Assembly: GCA_964400015.1 (NCBI GenBank)
Contig: CAYNRR010000003.1
Location: 56,087-120,086 of the forward strand
Source of the DNA: UBA1234 sp964400015
GTDB lineage: Bacteria > Bacillota > Clostridia > TANB77 > UBA1234
Direction of reading: 5' to 3'
DNA: 64,000 nucleotides
Shown here: in pieces, positions 6,936 through 15,900 of the stretch
Numbering within the stretch: position 1 is the stretch's first letter
Layout: every line of letters begins with the position of its first letter
Made by a program: the position numbers and the translations under genes
The notes under the pieces: model-generated
Seen by the model: only the letters and a program-made list of their open reading frames with translations
The model's database searches: none
Told to the model about the DNA's origin: nothing

Positions 6936-8780
6936 ATGAAAATAATAACAGTATTTGAAAAATTGCCTCCAAACCTAAAAACATTTTTTTTAAATGTTTT
7001 AGATGCGTTAACAGTACTTATATCGTTTTACTTTGCTGTTAAGTTTGAAGGAATTGAGTTTTCTTTTAAAGATGCTGCAATTCAAAATACCATTATTGCA
7101 ATAATGATAATGTACCTGTTTTCTTTGAATATTGTTGGCGTGTATAAAGGAATAATCAAATATACTAGTACGAAAGATTATTTAACGATAGGTGCAATTG
7201 CAGTTATAGTTTCAACTGTATTTTGTACTGCAAAAGAATTTGTTATTTTCTTTACACTAGAAACAAATGTTATATTACTTGCGGCAATTTTAATGGCTGT
7301 AATTAGTATAAGTATAAGGGTGTTTATAAGAACTTTTATATATGCTATGGCTTCAAGTGGTAAGAGCACCAAAAAACGTTTGCTAATAATTGGAGCTGGG
7401 CAATCTACTTCGCAAGTTATTAAAACACTACAAACAACTTTGGCAAATGAGTATTCAATCGTGGGAATTATTGATGACAATCCACAAAAATTGAATAGAG
7501 TTATGTATGGCGTAAAAATTATAGGTAATAGAGATGATATTATTTCAATTTGTGAAGAAGAAAAAATAGATGTTATTTTCTTTTCAATTGATAATATAAA
7601 GCCTAAAGAGAAAAACAAAATATTGAAAATATGTGATAAAACGAATGCAAAGGTTAAGATTGTTTTACCATTAAATCAAATTATTTCGGGTAAAAATATC
7701 AATGAAGCATTGAGAGATGTTGAAGTTGAAGACTTACTTGGAAGAGAACCAATCGAATTAAATAATAATAAGATTTCGGAATATCTATCTGCAAAAACAG
7801 TTTTAGTAACGGGAGCAGGTGGTTCGATTGGTTCAGAACTTTGCAGACAAATTATCAAGTTTAAACCTAAAAAGATTATAATGCTTGATATTTATGAAAA
7901 TACATTATATGAAACAGAAATGGAGCTAAGGCAAAAATATAAAAATGCTCCTATTATTACGGTAATTGCAAGTGTTAGAGATAAAGCGAGAATGGAAGAA
8001 ATTTTTGAAAAATATAGACCACAAGTTGTTTTCCATGCTGCTGCACATAAGCATGTGCCTTTAATGGAAATTAGTCCAGTTGAAGCAATTAAAAATAATG
8101 TTTTCGGAACATATAATGTTGTTAATTGCAGTGATAAATATGGTGTTGAAAAATTCACTTTTATTTCTACAGATAAAGCTGTTAATCCAACAAGCATTAT
8201 GGGAGCTAGTAAAAGAATTTGCGAAATGATTTTGCAAGCTAAGAATAGAAATAGTAAAACAACTTTTGCAGCCGTTCGTTTTGGAAATGTTTTAGGAAGT
8301 CATGGTTCTGTTATTCCACTTTTCAAAAAGCAAATTGAATCAGGTGGACCAGTTACAGTAACACATAAAGAAATTACTAGATACTTTATGCTTATACCTG
8401 AAGCTGTTGGACTAATACTTCAATCTGCAACGTTTGCCAACGGCGGAGAAATTTTTGTGCTAGATATGGGCGAACCTGTAAAAATTTATGATTTAGCAAA
8501 CACTTTGATAAAAATGTCTGGCAAAAATGTTCCTATTGAAATTGTGGGATTAAGAAAAGGCGAAAAACTATATGAAGAATTATTGATGGCAGAAGAAGGT
8601 TTAATTAAAACTCTTCATGAAAAAATAATGATTTCAAAAATAAATGCACCAACAGATGAAGAAATCACAGACATGATAAGAAGATTAGAAGAAATTGTTG
8701 AAAAGAAAAATGTTACAAGAAATGAAGTAAAGGAATTAGTTAAAGAATTAGTTCCAACTTTTATAGATTTAAATGATTAG
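6936..8780 (+). CDS. pglF: UDP-GlcNAc C6 4,6-dehydratase, PglF/CapD-like
   Basis: 614 residues. Four N-terminal transmembrane helices are followed by a Rossmann CoA-binding-like domain (LLIIGAGQSTSQV) and an SDR catalytic domain with the nucleotide motif TGAGGSIGSE near residue 290. In the active site the usual YxxxK is MGASK, preceded by STDKA, the pattern of membrane C6 dehydratases such as C. jejuni PglF. It would form UDP-4-keto-6-deoxy-GlcNAc, the first step to UDP-diacetylbacillosamine. It lies 24 bp after the ligase gene and 19 bp before the aminotransferase. FlaA1/PseB-type alternatives are much shorter, so the PglF/CapD class is secure; the exact sugar is inferred from the neighbours. 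Confidence 0.88.
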   Translation: MKIITVFEKLPPNLKTFFLNVLDALTVLISFYFAVKFEGIEFSFKDAAIQNTIIAIMIMYLFSLNIVGVYKGIIKYTSTKDYLTIGAIAVIVSTVFCTAKEFVIFFTLETNVILLAAILMAVISISIRVFIRTFIYAMASSGKSTKKRLLIIGAGQSTSQVIKTLQTTLANEYSIVGIIDDNPQKLNRVMYGVKIIGNRDDIISICEEEKIDVIFFSIDNIKPKEKNKILKICDKTNAKVKIVLPLNQIISGKNINEALRDVEVEDLLGREPIELNNNKISEYLSAKTVLVTGAGGSIGSELCRQIIKFKPKKIIMLDIYENTLYETEMELRQKYKNAPIITVIASVRDKARMEEIFEKYRPQVVFHAAAHKHVPLMEISPVEAIKNNVFGTYNVVNCSDKYGVEKFTFISTDKAVNPTSIMGASKRICEMILQAKNRNSKTTFAAVRFGNVLGSHGSVIPLFKKQIESGGPVTVTHKEITRYFMLIPEAVGLILQSATFANGGEIFVLDMGEPVKIYDLANTLIKMSGKNVPIEIVGLRKGEKLYEELLMAEEGLIKTLHEKIMISKINAPTDEEITDMIRRLEEIVEKKNVTRNEVKELVKELVPTFIDLND

Positions 8781-8799
8781 AGAAAAGGTTGTGATAATT

Positions 8800-9924
8800 A
8801 TGGATAGAGTTTATTTGGCATCTCCTCATATGTCAGAGGCTGGATACGAAAAGTTATATGTAAAAGAAGCATTTGATACAAACTGGATTGCACCATTAGG
8901 AGAAAATGTAAATAAATTTGAAGAAGAAATATCTAATTATGTAGATGTAAAGGCTGCTGCAGCATTATCTTCTGGTACAGCAGCAATTCATCTTGCATTA
9001 AAAGCTGCTGGAGTAAAAAAAGGAGATATTGTTTTGTGCCAAGCTTTAACTTTTTCAGCTACTGTAAATCCTATAATTTATGAAAATGCTGTGCCAGTTT
9101 TTATCGATAGCGAGGAAGAAACTTGGAATATGGATCCAAAAGCTTTAAGAAAAGCATTTAGAAAATATCCTAATGCTAAAGCTGTTGTAACGGTTAACTT
9201 ATATGGCAATCCTTCTAAACTTGATGAAATAAAGAGTATTTGCGATGAACATGGTGCTGTTTTAATAGAAGATGCAGCAGAAAGTTTAGGAAGTACATAT
9301 AAAAATAAGCAGACTGGTACATTTGGGAAATTCGGAGTATTTTCATTTAATGGCAATAAAATAATCACAACAAGTGGTGGAGGAATGCTTGTTTCTGATG
9401 ATGAAGAAATGATAAAAAAAGCTAGATTCTGGGCAACACAAGCAAGAGAAAATATGCCATATTATCACCATAAAGAAATCGGTTATAACTATAGATTAAG
9501 TAATATTTGTGCTGGTATAGGTAGAGGACAAATGAAAGTATTAGATGAGAGAATTGCTATGAAAAATGCAATTTATGAAAAATATAAAAAAGAGTTAGAA
9601 GCAGATAATGAATTTACGATGATCCCTGTACCAGTTGATTCAAAGCCAAACCATTGGCTTTCAGTTGCGTTAGTAAACGATGCTAATATAGAACCACAAA
9701 CAATAATAGATCACTTACAATCAAAAAATATAGAAACAAGAAGAGTTTGGAAACCAATGCAATTACAACCTGTTTTTGCAGAATATGATTACATACAAGT
9801 AGCTGATGAAAGTGTTTCTGAAAAATTATTTGAACGTGGAATTTGTCTTTCTAGTGACACAAAAATGACACCTGAAATTCAAGATATAGTGATAAAAGAA
9901 ATAAAAGAGGCAATAAAAAAATAA
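8800..9924 (+). CDS. pglE: DegT/DnrJ/EryC1-type sugar aminotransferase, PglE-like
   Basis: 374 residues; PLP-dependent aminotransferase. The PLP lysine lies in FSFNGNKIITTSGGG near residue 187, with ALSSGTAAIHLAL earlier and the phosphate-site region IEDAAESLGS. It would aminate the 4-keto sugar made by the preceding PglF-like enzyme. A longer frame begins at 8773 and overlaps the upstream gene, but has no ribosome-binding site; the ATG at 8800 follows AAAGG. Gene order and similarity of the whole set favour UDP-4-amino-4,6-dideoxy-GlcNAc synthesis. Confidence 0.87.
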   Translation: MDRVYLASPHMSEAGYEKLYVKEAFDTNWIAPLGENVNKFEEEISNYVDVKAAAALSSGTAAIHLALKAAGVKKGDIVLCQALTFSATVNPIIYENAVPVFIDSEEETWNMDPKALRKAFRKYPNAKAVVTVNLYGNPSKLDEIKSICDEHGAVLIEDAAESLGSTYKNKQTGTFGKFGVFSFNGNKIITTSGGGMLVSDDEEMIKKARFWATQARENMPYYHHKEIGYNYRLSNICAGIGRGQMKVLDERIAMKNAIYEKYKKELEADNEFTMIPVPVDSKPNHWLSVALVNDANIEPQTIIDHLQSKNIETRRVWKPMQLQPVFAEYDYIQVADESVSEKLFERGICLSSDTKMTPEIQDIVIKEIKEAIKK

Positions 9925-9951
9925 ACTATTTATTAAAAGGATGTGTAATAG

Positions 9952-10590
9952 TTGTATTCAAAATACTTTAAAAGACTGCTAGATATAATAATTAGTATGC
10001 TAATTATTATACTGTTTTGGTGGCTTATTTTAATTATAGCCATACTAGTAAGAATATTCTTAGGTGGACCAATTATTTTCAAACAAGAAAGACCCGGTAA
10101 GGATGAAAAGATATTTACGCTATATAAATTTAGGACAATGACAGATGAAAAAGATGATGATGGAAATCTATTACCTGATGAAAAACGTTTGAAAAAATTC
10201 GGAAAAGTTTTGAGAAGTACCAGTTTAGATGAATTACCAGAAATAATAAATATTTTAAAAGGTGAGATGAGTTTTATAGGTCCTCGTCCATTGTTGGTAG
10301 AATATTTAGAACTCTATGACGAAAATCAAAGAAAAAGACATCTTGTAAGACCTGGATTAACTGGTCTTGCACAAGTAAGTGGTAGAAATGATGTGGCATG
10401 GGAAAAAAGATTTGAATACGACGTAGAATATATTCAAAATATAACGTTTAAAAATGATATGAAAATTATTCTAAAAACAATCGGACTAGTTTTTTCTAGA
10501 AAAGGTGTGAATGCGAAAGACTCAGCAACAATGCAAAAATTTGTTGGTAATAAAGAGCAAACTAAAATAGATAAATTGGAAGAGGAATGA
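9952..10590 (+). CDS. pglC: Phosphoglycosyl transferase, PglC-like
   Basis: 212 residues, a monotopic phosphoglycosyl transferase (bacterial sugar transferase family). One N-terminal membrane segment (residues 9-32) is followed by QERPGKDEKIFTLYKFRTM, the catalytic DE pair in STSLDELPE, and IGPRPLL, then RPGLTGLAQVSGRN. It moves phospho-sugar from UDP-sugar to undecaprenyl phosphate, the first membrane step of glycan assembly. The short form without a Rossmann N-terminal domain matches C. jejuni PglC rather than WcaJ/WbaP. The start is TTG after AAAAGG; no ATG is in frame nearby. It ends one base before the acetyltransferase gene. Confidence 0.9.
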   Translation: MYSKYFKRLLDIIISMLIIILFWWLILIIAILVRIFLGGPIIFKQERPGKDEKIFTLYKFRTMTDEKDDDGNLLPDEKRLKKFGKVLRSTSLDELPEIINILKGEMSFIGPRPLLVEYLELYDENQRKRHLVRPGLTGLAQVSGRNDVAWEKRFEYDVEYIQNITFKNDMKIILKTIGLVFSRKGVNAKDSATMQKFVGNKEQTKIDKLEEE

Positions 10591-10591
10591 T

Positions 10592-11215
10592 ATGAATAAA
10601 AAGTTAATAATTATAGGTGCAGGAGGTCACGGAAAAGTAGTTGCAGATATCGCATTGAAAAATAATCAATACGATGAAATAGCTTTTTTAGATGATACTA
10701 AAGCTACAGGAAAATGTATGCAATTTTCTATATTAGGAAAAATAAGTGATGTATATAACTACTTGAATGATTCCGATGTATTTGTTGCGATTGGTAATTC
10801 TGAAGTTAGAGAAAGTTTAATAAATAATTTGAAACAAAAAGGTGCAACAATTCCAACTTTAATACATCCTAGTGCCATAATTGCCCAAAATGTTTCAATA
10901 GGTTTGGGAACTGTTGTTATGGCAGGTGCAATAATAAATCCTGAAGCATCAATTGGTGAAGGGTGTATAATTAACACAGCGTCTAGTATCGACCATGAAT
11001 GCATAATAAATGACTATGCTCACATTTCAGTAGGAGCACATTTAGCAGGAAATGTTACAGTTGGTCAACACACATGGGTTGGAGTTGGAGCTTGCGTTAA
11101 AAATAATATTTCAATTTCTTCTAAAATAATGATAGGTGCAGGTGCTGTCGTTGTAAATAATTTAGAAGAAAGTGGAACGTATGTAGGTGTGCCTGCGAAG
11201 AAAATGAATAAATAA
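10592..11215 (+). CDS. pglD: Sugar O/N-acetyltransferase, PglD-like
   Basis: 207 residues. The N-terminal Rossmann-like part (IIIGAGGHGKVVADIAL) binds the UDP-sugar and a left-handed beta-helix of hexapeptide repeats follows from about residue 90. The catalytic histidine is seen in SSIDHECII near residue 134, followed by the acetyl-CoA-binding coil. It would N-acetylate the 4-amino sugar to give UDP-N,N'-diacetylbacillosamine. It overlaps the transcription unit of pglC with a one-base gap. NeuD-type enzymes are the closest alternative, but no sialic-acid genes are nearby. Confidence 0.88.
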   Translation: MNKKLIIIGAGGHGKVVADIALKNNQYDEIAFLDDTKATGKCMQFSILGKISDVYNYLNDSDVFVAIGNSEVRESLINNLKQKGATIPTLIHPSAIIAQNVSIGLGTVVMAGAIINPEASIGEGCIINTASSIDHECIINDYAHISVGAHLAGNVTVGQHTWVGVGACVKNNISISSKIMIGAGAVVVNNLEESGTYVGVPAKKMNK

Positions 11216-11242
11216 AATATACTAATGATAAGAGGTGCGATA

Positions 11243-12361
11243 ATGAAAAAGATTTTGTTTGTTGCGTCAGTTACAAGACATATAAAAACATTTCATTTAC
11301 CATATTTAAAATATTTTAAAGATAAAGGATATGAAGTACACGTTGCTTCAAATGGAGATGAAAAAATTGATTATTGCGATAAGCATTTCAATTTGTGCTT
11401 TGAAAGATCTCCTTTTAAATTAAACAATTTTAAAGCATATAAACAATTAAAGAAAATCATCGATGAGGGTGAATATGACATAGTTCATTGCCATACCCCT
11501 GTTGCTAGTATACTAACTAGAAAAGCTGCTAGAAAAATGAGAAAAAGAATAGGAACTAAAGTAATCTATACAGCACATGGATTTCATTTTTATAAAGGTG
11601 CTCCGTTAAAAAATTGGTTAATATATTATCCGATAGAAAAAAGATTTGCAAAAGATACAGATATTTTAATTACAATAAATAACGAAGATTATGAATTCGC
11701 CAAAAGAAAATTAAAAGCTAAGAGAATTGAACATGTACATGGTATAGGTGTTGATCCTAAAAAATTCACATTTGATATATCAGAAAAAGAAAGAGATGAA
11801 AGAAGAGCAAACTTTATAGTAAAACCTCTAGACTTTTTGATAACCTATGTTGCAGAACTTAATAATAACAAGAATCAAATGATGCTATTAGAAGCGATGA
11901 ATATAGTAACTAAGGAATATCCTAATATTAAACTTTTATTGGCTGGAGATGGAGTTAACAAAGAAAAAATTGAAAAGTATATAACAGAAAATAAATTACA
12001 AAGTAATGTTTTACTTTTAGGCTATAGAACAGATGTGCCAATGCTTTTGAAACTTTCTGACTTATATGTTGCAACAAGTAAAAGAGAAGGCTTGCCTATA
12101 AATATAGTTGAGGCAATGATATCTGGTTTGCCTGTTGTGGCAACGGATTCACGTGGACAAAGAGAACTTGTTAGTGATGGCGAAAATGGTTATATAGTTA
12201 AGATAGGTGATTATAAAAATTTAGCAACAAAAATAAAAAATATTTATTTAGATTATAGAATCAGAGATAGAATTAAAGAAGGTGCAAAAGGTAAGGTTGA
12301 GCCATATTTATTTGAAAATGTAATGAAAGAAATGAAAGCAATATACAAATCAAGTAAATAA
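11243..12361 (+). CDS. Glycosyltransferase family 4 (PglA-like position)
   Basis: 372 residues with the GT-B fold. The N-terminal domain has FVASVTRHIKTFHLPYLKYF and HCHTPVAS; the C-terminal nucleotide-sugar domain has the EX7E-type motif in KREGLPINIVEAM near residue 290. It would add the second sugar to the undecaprenyl-linked bacillosamine made by the preceding genes, as PglA does with GalNAc, but the donor is unknown. The frame opens at 11225, yet AAGAGGTG lies between that codon and the ATG at 11243, which is therefore the start. It is the only glycosyltransferase in the island, so the glycan may be short or completed elsewhere. Confidence 0.85.
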   Translation: MKKILFVASVTRHIKTFHLPYLKYFKDKGYEVHVASNGDEKIDYCDKHFNLCFERSPFKLNNFKAYKQLKKIIDEGEYDIVHCHTPVASILTRKAARKMRKRIGTKVIYTAHGFHFYKGAPLKNWLIYYPIEKRFAKDTDILITINNEDYEFAKRKLKAKRIEHVHGIGVDPKKFTFDISEKERDERRANFIVKPLDFLITYVAELNNNKNQMMLLEAMNIVTKEYPNIKLLLAGDGVNKEKIEKYITENKLQSNVLLLGYRTDVPMLLKLSDLYVATSKREGLPINIVEAMISGLPVVATDSRGQRELVSDGENGYIVKIGDYKNLATKIKNIYLDYRIRDRIKEGAKGKVEPYLFENVMKEMKAIYKSSK

Positions 12362-12389
12362 TGTTTATATAAGGGAGAATATATATAAT

Positions 12390-12956
12390 ATGAATGCGTA
12401 TGATTTTGATGGAACGATATATGATGGTGATTCGGGTGTCGAATTTATAAAATTTATATTTTTTAAGAAACCTTTTTTTATGACTGGTCATTTGATTAAG
12501 GCCTCAATAGGATTTATAAAATATAAGTTAAATAAAATAGAATTTAAAGAGATGAAAGAAAATTTATTTTCATTTGTATCAAAACTTGAAGAACTTGAAA
12601 AATACACGAGTGAATTTACTGAAAAAAACAAAGGAAAGATAAAAAACTACTATTATACTAATAGAAAAGAAGATGACGTAGTTGTAAGTGCTTCACTAGA
12701 TTTTTACTTGATACCATTATGCAAAGCTATAGGAATAAATACGGTAATTTGCACAAAGTACGATATAAAAAATGGAAAAATAATAAATGCAAATTGCAAA
12801 AATGCAGAAAAAGTGAAAAGGTTTGAAGAGCAATTTGGTAAAGATGCAGTTATAGAAAATGCATATGGAGATTCAAAAGGAGATTATGAATTGCTATGCA
12901 GAGCTAAAAAAGGATTTTGGATAAAAGGTCAAGACGTAGTTCCATTTGAAGCATAA
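12390..12956 (+). CDS. HAD-superfamily phosphatase (IB type)
   Basis: 188 residues. Motif I is DFDGTIYDGDS at residues 5-15 with both catalytic aspartates, motif II is the serine in VVSASLDF, and motif IV is YGDSKGDYE near residue 160. HAD-IB enzymes act as phosphoserine-like or lipid/sugar phosphatases. As the last gene of the glycosylation island, 28 bp after the glycosyltransferase, it may dephosphorylate a sugar or a lipid intermediate, but nothing in the sequence fixes the substrate. Confidence 0.8.
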   Translation: MNAYDFDGTIYDGDSGVEFIKFIFFKKPFFMTGHLIKASIGFIKYKLNKIEFKEMKENLFSFVSKLEELEKYTSEFTEKNKGKIKNYYYTNRKEDDVVVSASLDFYLIPLCKAIGINTVICTKYDIKNGKIINANCKNAEKVKRFEEQFGKDAVIENAYGDSKGDYELLCRAKKGFWIKGQDVVPFEA

Positions 12957-12959
12957 TAT

Positions 12960-13009
12960 GTAACTGTGCTTTTTTGGTGTTTTGCTTTATAAAGTTACTT
13001 TTTTATGAT
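12960..13009 (+). promoter_or_regulatory. Possible terminator of the island and promoter of pyrH
   Basis: GTAACT (12960-12965) can pair with AGTTAC (12993-12998) before seven T, a weak terminator with a long loop. Inside it TTGCTT (12982-12987) and TATGAT (13004-13009) are 16 bp apart and could start transcription of pyrH. Both readings are tentative. Confidence 0.35.
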
Positions 13010-13046
13010 ATAAATATATAAGAAAATAATGTGGGGAGGTTTTAAT

Positions 13047-13757
13047 ATGCCAAAAGCAAAGTATAAAAGAATTTTGCTTAAATTAAGTGGTGAAGCTATG
13101 GCTGGTGAAAATGGCTTCGGAATAGACGCTGATATGTTGGGTAACATATGCGACTATATCAAAAAGATTGTTGATATGGGTGTAGAAGTTGCTGTCGTAG
13201 TCGGTGGTGGAAACTTTTGGAGAGGCAGACAAGCTCATAAAATGGAAAGAACAACAGCAGACTACATGGGAATGCTCGCAACAATAATGAATGGTCAAGC
13301 ACTTCAAGAAGCTTTAGAATATAGAGGAGTAGACACTAGACTTCAAACATCAATAGAAATGAGTCAAATCGCAGAGCCATACATAAAAAGAAAAGCAGTA
13401 AGACATCTTGAAAAAGGAAGAGTTGTTATATTTGCTGGTGGCACAGGAAATCCATTCTTTTCAACAGATACATGTGCAGCGTTAAGAGCAAGTGAAATAA
13501 ATGCTGAAATAATATTGTTTGGCAAAACAATAGATGGTGTTTATGATTCGGATCCTAAAGAAAATCCAAATGCCAAAAAATACGACACAATAACATTTAC
13601 AGAAATATTACAAAAGAATTTAAAAGTAATCGATTCAACGGCAGCATCATTATGTAGAGACAACCATATGCCTATAATGATTTTTGCATTAAAAGATGCA
13701 GAAGATATTGTTAGAGCTGTTGCTGGAGAACCTATTGGAACAATTATAAATGAATAA
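13047..13757 (+). CDS. pyrH: UMP kinase
   Basis: 236 residues, amino-acid-kinase fold. N-terminal KRILLKLSGEAMAG holds the phosphate-binding lysine, then VVGGGNFWRG and GTGNPFFSTDTCAALRA form the UMP and ATP sites. It makes UDP from UMP and ATP. The ATG at 13047 follows GGGGAGG; an in-frame ATG at 13029 lies upstream of that site and is unlikely to be used. It begins a run of 14 same-strand genes (13047-24752) with short gaps and no terminator. Confidence 0.97.
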   Translation: MPKAKYKRILLKLSGEAMAGENGFGIDADMLGNICDYIKKIVDMGVEVAVVVGGGNFWRGRQAHKMERTTADYMGMLATIMNGQALQEALEYRGVDTRLQTSIEMSQIAEPYIKRKAVRHLEKGRVVIFAGGTGNPFFSTDTCAALRASEINAEIILFGKTIDGVYDSDPKENPNAKKYDTITFTEILQKNLKVIDSTAASLCRDNHMPIMIFALKDAEDIVRAVAGEPIGTIINE

Positions 13758-13788
13758 AAGATATAAATAAATATTAGGAGGATTTTAT

Positions 13789-14334
13789 ATGTATAGTCAT
13801 ATTGAAGAAAAAATGAAAAAGACACTTAGTGTATTAGATAATCAATTGGGAGAAATTAGAGCAGGAAGAGCTAATCCAAAGGTATTAGATAGAATTTTAG
13901 TTAGCTATTATGGAGTGCCAACACCAATCAATCAAATGGCAAACATAATGGTACCAGAAGCAAGAATGATTACAATTCAACCATGGGATGCTTCAATACT
14001 AAAAGAGATTGAAAAAGAAATTCAAAAATCAGATTTAGGAATAAATCCAACAAATGATGGAAAGATGATAAGATTAGTATTCCCAGAATTAACAGAAGAA
14101 AGAAGAAAAGCTTTAGTTAAAGATATAAAGAAAATTGGCGAAGATTCAAAAGTAGCTATAAGAAGTATCAGGAGAGATGGTATTGAAGAGTTTAAAGCAA
14201 AACAAAAAGCTAGTGAAATTACAGAAGATGATTTAAGAGATGCAGAAGAAAAAATTCAAAAGTTAACAGACAAGTACGTTGCAGAAATAGATGCAGTATG
14301 TGCAAATAAAGAAAAAGAAATAATGTCAGTCTAA
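13789..14334 (+). CDS. frr: Ribosome recycling factor
   Basis: 181 residues, close to the usual 185. It splits post-termination ribosomes together with EF-G. Typical features are the N-terminal helix MKKTLSVLDNQLGEIRAGRA, the beta domain with YGVPTPINQMA and TIQPWD, and the two C-terminal helices with RRDGIEEFK. The start ATG follows AGGAGGATTTTAT, 31 bp after pyrH, the standard order. Confidence 0.97.
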   Translation: MYSHIEEKMKKTLSVLDNQLGEIRAGRANPKVLDRILVSYYGVPTPINQMANIMVPEARMITIQPWDASILKEIEKEIQKSDLGINPTNDGKMIRLVFPELTEERRKALVKDIKKIGEDSKVAIRSIRRDGIEEFKAKQKASEITEDDLRDAEEKIQKLTDKYVAEIDAVCANKEKEIMSV

Positions 14335-14363
14335 AATTTCTTAAATGATAAGGAGAAAAAGCT

Positions 14364-15071
14364 ATGGAACAAACAAGAAATATACCAAATCACATTGCAA
14401 TTATATTAGATGGAAATAGAAGATGGGCTGTCAAAAGAAAATTACCAAAACTACAAGGTCATACTCAAGGAGCAAATAATTTAGAAAAGATAGCTACATA
14501 CTGTAATAAAATTGGAGTTAAATATTTAACGGTTTATGCTTTTTCAACAGAAAATTGGAATAGAGAAAAAGAAGAAGTTGACTATTTAATGAAACTTCTT
14601 GAAAAATATATAAGAGATTTTGATAAAAAATTCAAAGACTCTACGGCAAGGATAAGACTAGCAGGTGAAATAACAAGATTACCTCAAGATTTACAAGACA
14701 GCATAAGAGATATTGAAGAAAAAACAAAAAACAATACGGGTATAACATTAAATCTTTGCATAAACTATGGTGGCAGAGAAGAAATAGTAAATGCGACAAA
14801 GATTATAGCTGAGAAAGTTAAAAATGGAGAACTAGACTTAGCTGATATTACAGAAGACACTATAGGTAAGTTACTAAGAACAGGTGATGCACCTGATCCA
14901 GATTTATTTATTAGACCAGGTGGAGAAATAAGACTTAGTGGCTTTTTATTGTGGCAAGCATCTTATTCAGAATTGTATTTTACAAAGCCTTTATGGCCAG
15001 ATTTCGATGAAGCAGAATTAGACAAAGCAATTGATGAATTTAATAGAAGAAAAAGAAACTTCGGAAAATAG
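14364..15071 (+). CDS. uppS: Undecaprenyl diphosphate synthase
   Basis: 235 residues; cis-prenyltransferase that condenses isopentenyl diphosphate with farnesyl diphosphate. Signature motifs are IAIILDGNRRWA with the catalytic Asp, YLTVYAFSTENWNR, and the C-terminal RPGGEIRLSGFLLWQ. Its product carries the peptidoglycan precursors and, via PglC, the glycan of the island upstream. It is 9 bp before cdsA. The MEP genes that usually follow are missing from this cluster. Confidence 0.97.
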   Translation: MEQTRNIPNHIAIILDGNRRWAVKRKLPKLQGHTQGANNLEKIATYCNKIGVKYLTVYAFSTENWNREKEEVDYLMKLLEKYIRDFDKKFKDSTARIRLAGEITRLPQDLQDSIRDIEEKTKNNTGITLNLCINYGGREEIVNATKIIAEKVKNGELDLADITEDTIGKLLRTGDAPDPDLFIRPGGEIRLSGFLLWQASYSELYFTKPLWPDFDEAELDKAIDEFNRRKRNFGK

Positions 15072-15080
15072 GAGGATATT

Positions 15081-15884
15081 ATGGCAAAACGTTTGATAAC
15101 TTCTGTAATAGGAATAGCTATTTTAGTAGGTGTTTTAGCAACGAACAATATGTTTGTTTTAAATATTGCAATTGCAATAATTGCACTTTTAGGTTTATCA
15201 GAATTTTATGGTGCGTTAAAGAAAAAAAGTTATAAACCAATAGAAGTAGTAGGTAGTTTGTCAGTTTTACCAATACTAGGTATAGGATATTTAGAACCAG
15301 AAGTTTTAAAAATTATTTTATTTTTTATACTTCCAGTTGCAGTATTTATTTTATTTTTTAAATCAATCTATTCAAAATTAAAACACAATATAGTAGATAT
15401 TTCTTTAACAATTATGGGAATAATTTATGTACCATTTCTATTTTCATTTATACCATTAACAAGATCTTTAGAAAATGGAGCATATTATATTTGGTACATT
15501 TTAGCAGGAGCTTGGGTTACAGACACTTTTGCGTATTTAGTTGGAGTAAAATTTGGAAAACATAAATTCTCTGAAATAAGTCCTAAAAAATCTATAGAAG
15601 GATCAATAGGTGGAATTTTAGGATGCATGTTATTCTTTGCTATATATTCATATTTCTTAACAACAAAAGGAATAGATTTAAATGTAACTGCTATGACTAT
15701 AGCTGGATTTTTTGTAAGCATAATATCGCAAATCGGAGATTTAGCAGCATCATCAATAAAAAGATTTTGTGATGTAAAAGATTATAGTAATTTAATGCCT
15801 GGACATGGAGGAATATTAGATAGATTTGATAGTATAATTATGATAGCACCATTTATTTATGCAATTTTTCAATTTATAGTTTAG
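15081..15884 (+). CDS. cdsA: Phosphatidate cytidylyltransferase
   Basis: 267 residues with about eight membrane helices. It makes CDP-diacylglycerol from phosphatidic acid and CTP at the membrane. The family signature near the C-terminus is seen as SQIGDLAASSIKRFCDVKDY and PGHGGILDRFDS, with the metal-binding Asp residues. The ATG follows AGGAGGATATT. In most Bacillota dxr comes next; here rseP follows after 16 bp. Confidence 0.96.
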   Translation: MAKRLITSVIGIAILVGVLATNNMFVLNIAIAIIALLGLSEFYGALKKKSYKPIEVVGSLSVLPILGIGYLEPEVLKIILFFILPVAVFILFFKSIYSKLKHNIVDISLTIMGIIYVPFLFSFIPLTRSLENGAYYIWYILAGAWVTDTFAYLVGVKFGKHKFSEISPKKSIEGSIGGILGCMLFFAIYSYFLTTKGIDLNVTAMTIAGFFVSIISQIGDLAASSIKRFCDVKDYSNLMPGHGGILDRFDSIIMIAPFIYAIFQFIV

Positions 15885-15900
15885 AAGGAAGGCGAATGCG

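Noticed and set aside
8773..8799. Upstream start of the PglE-like gene
   Set aside because: It overlaps pglF and has no ribosome-binding site, while ATG 8800 has one.
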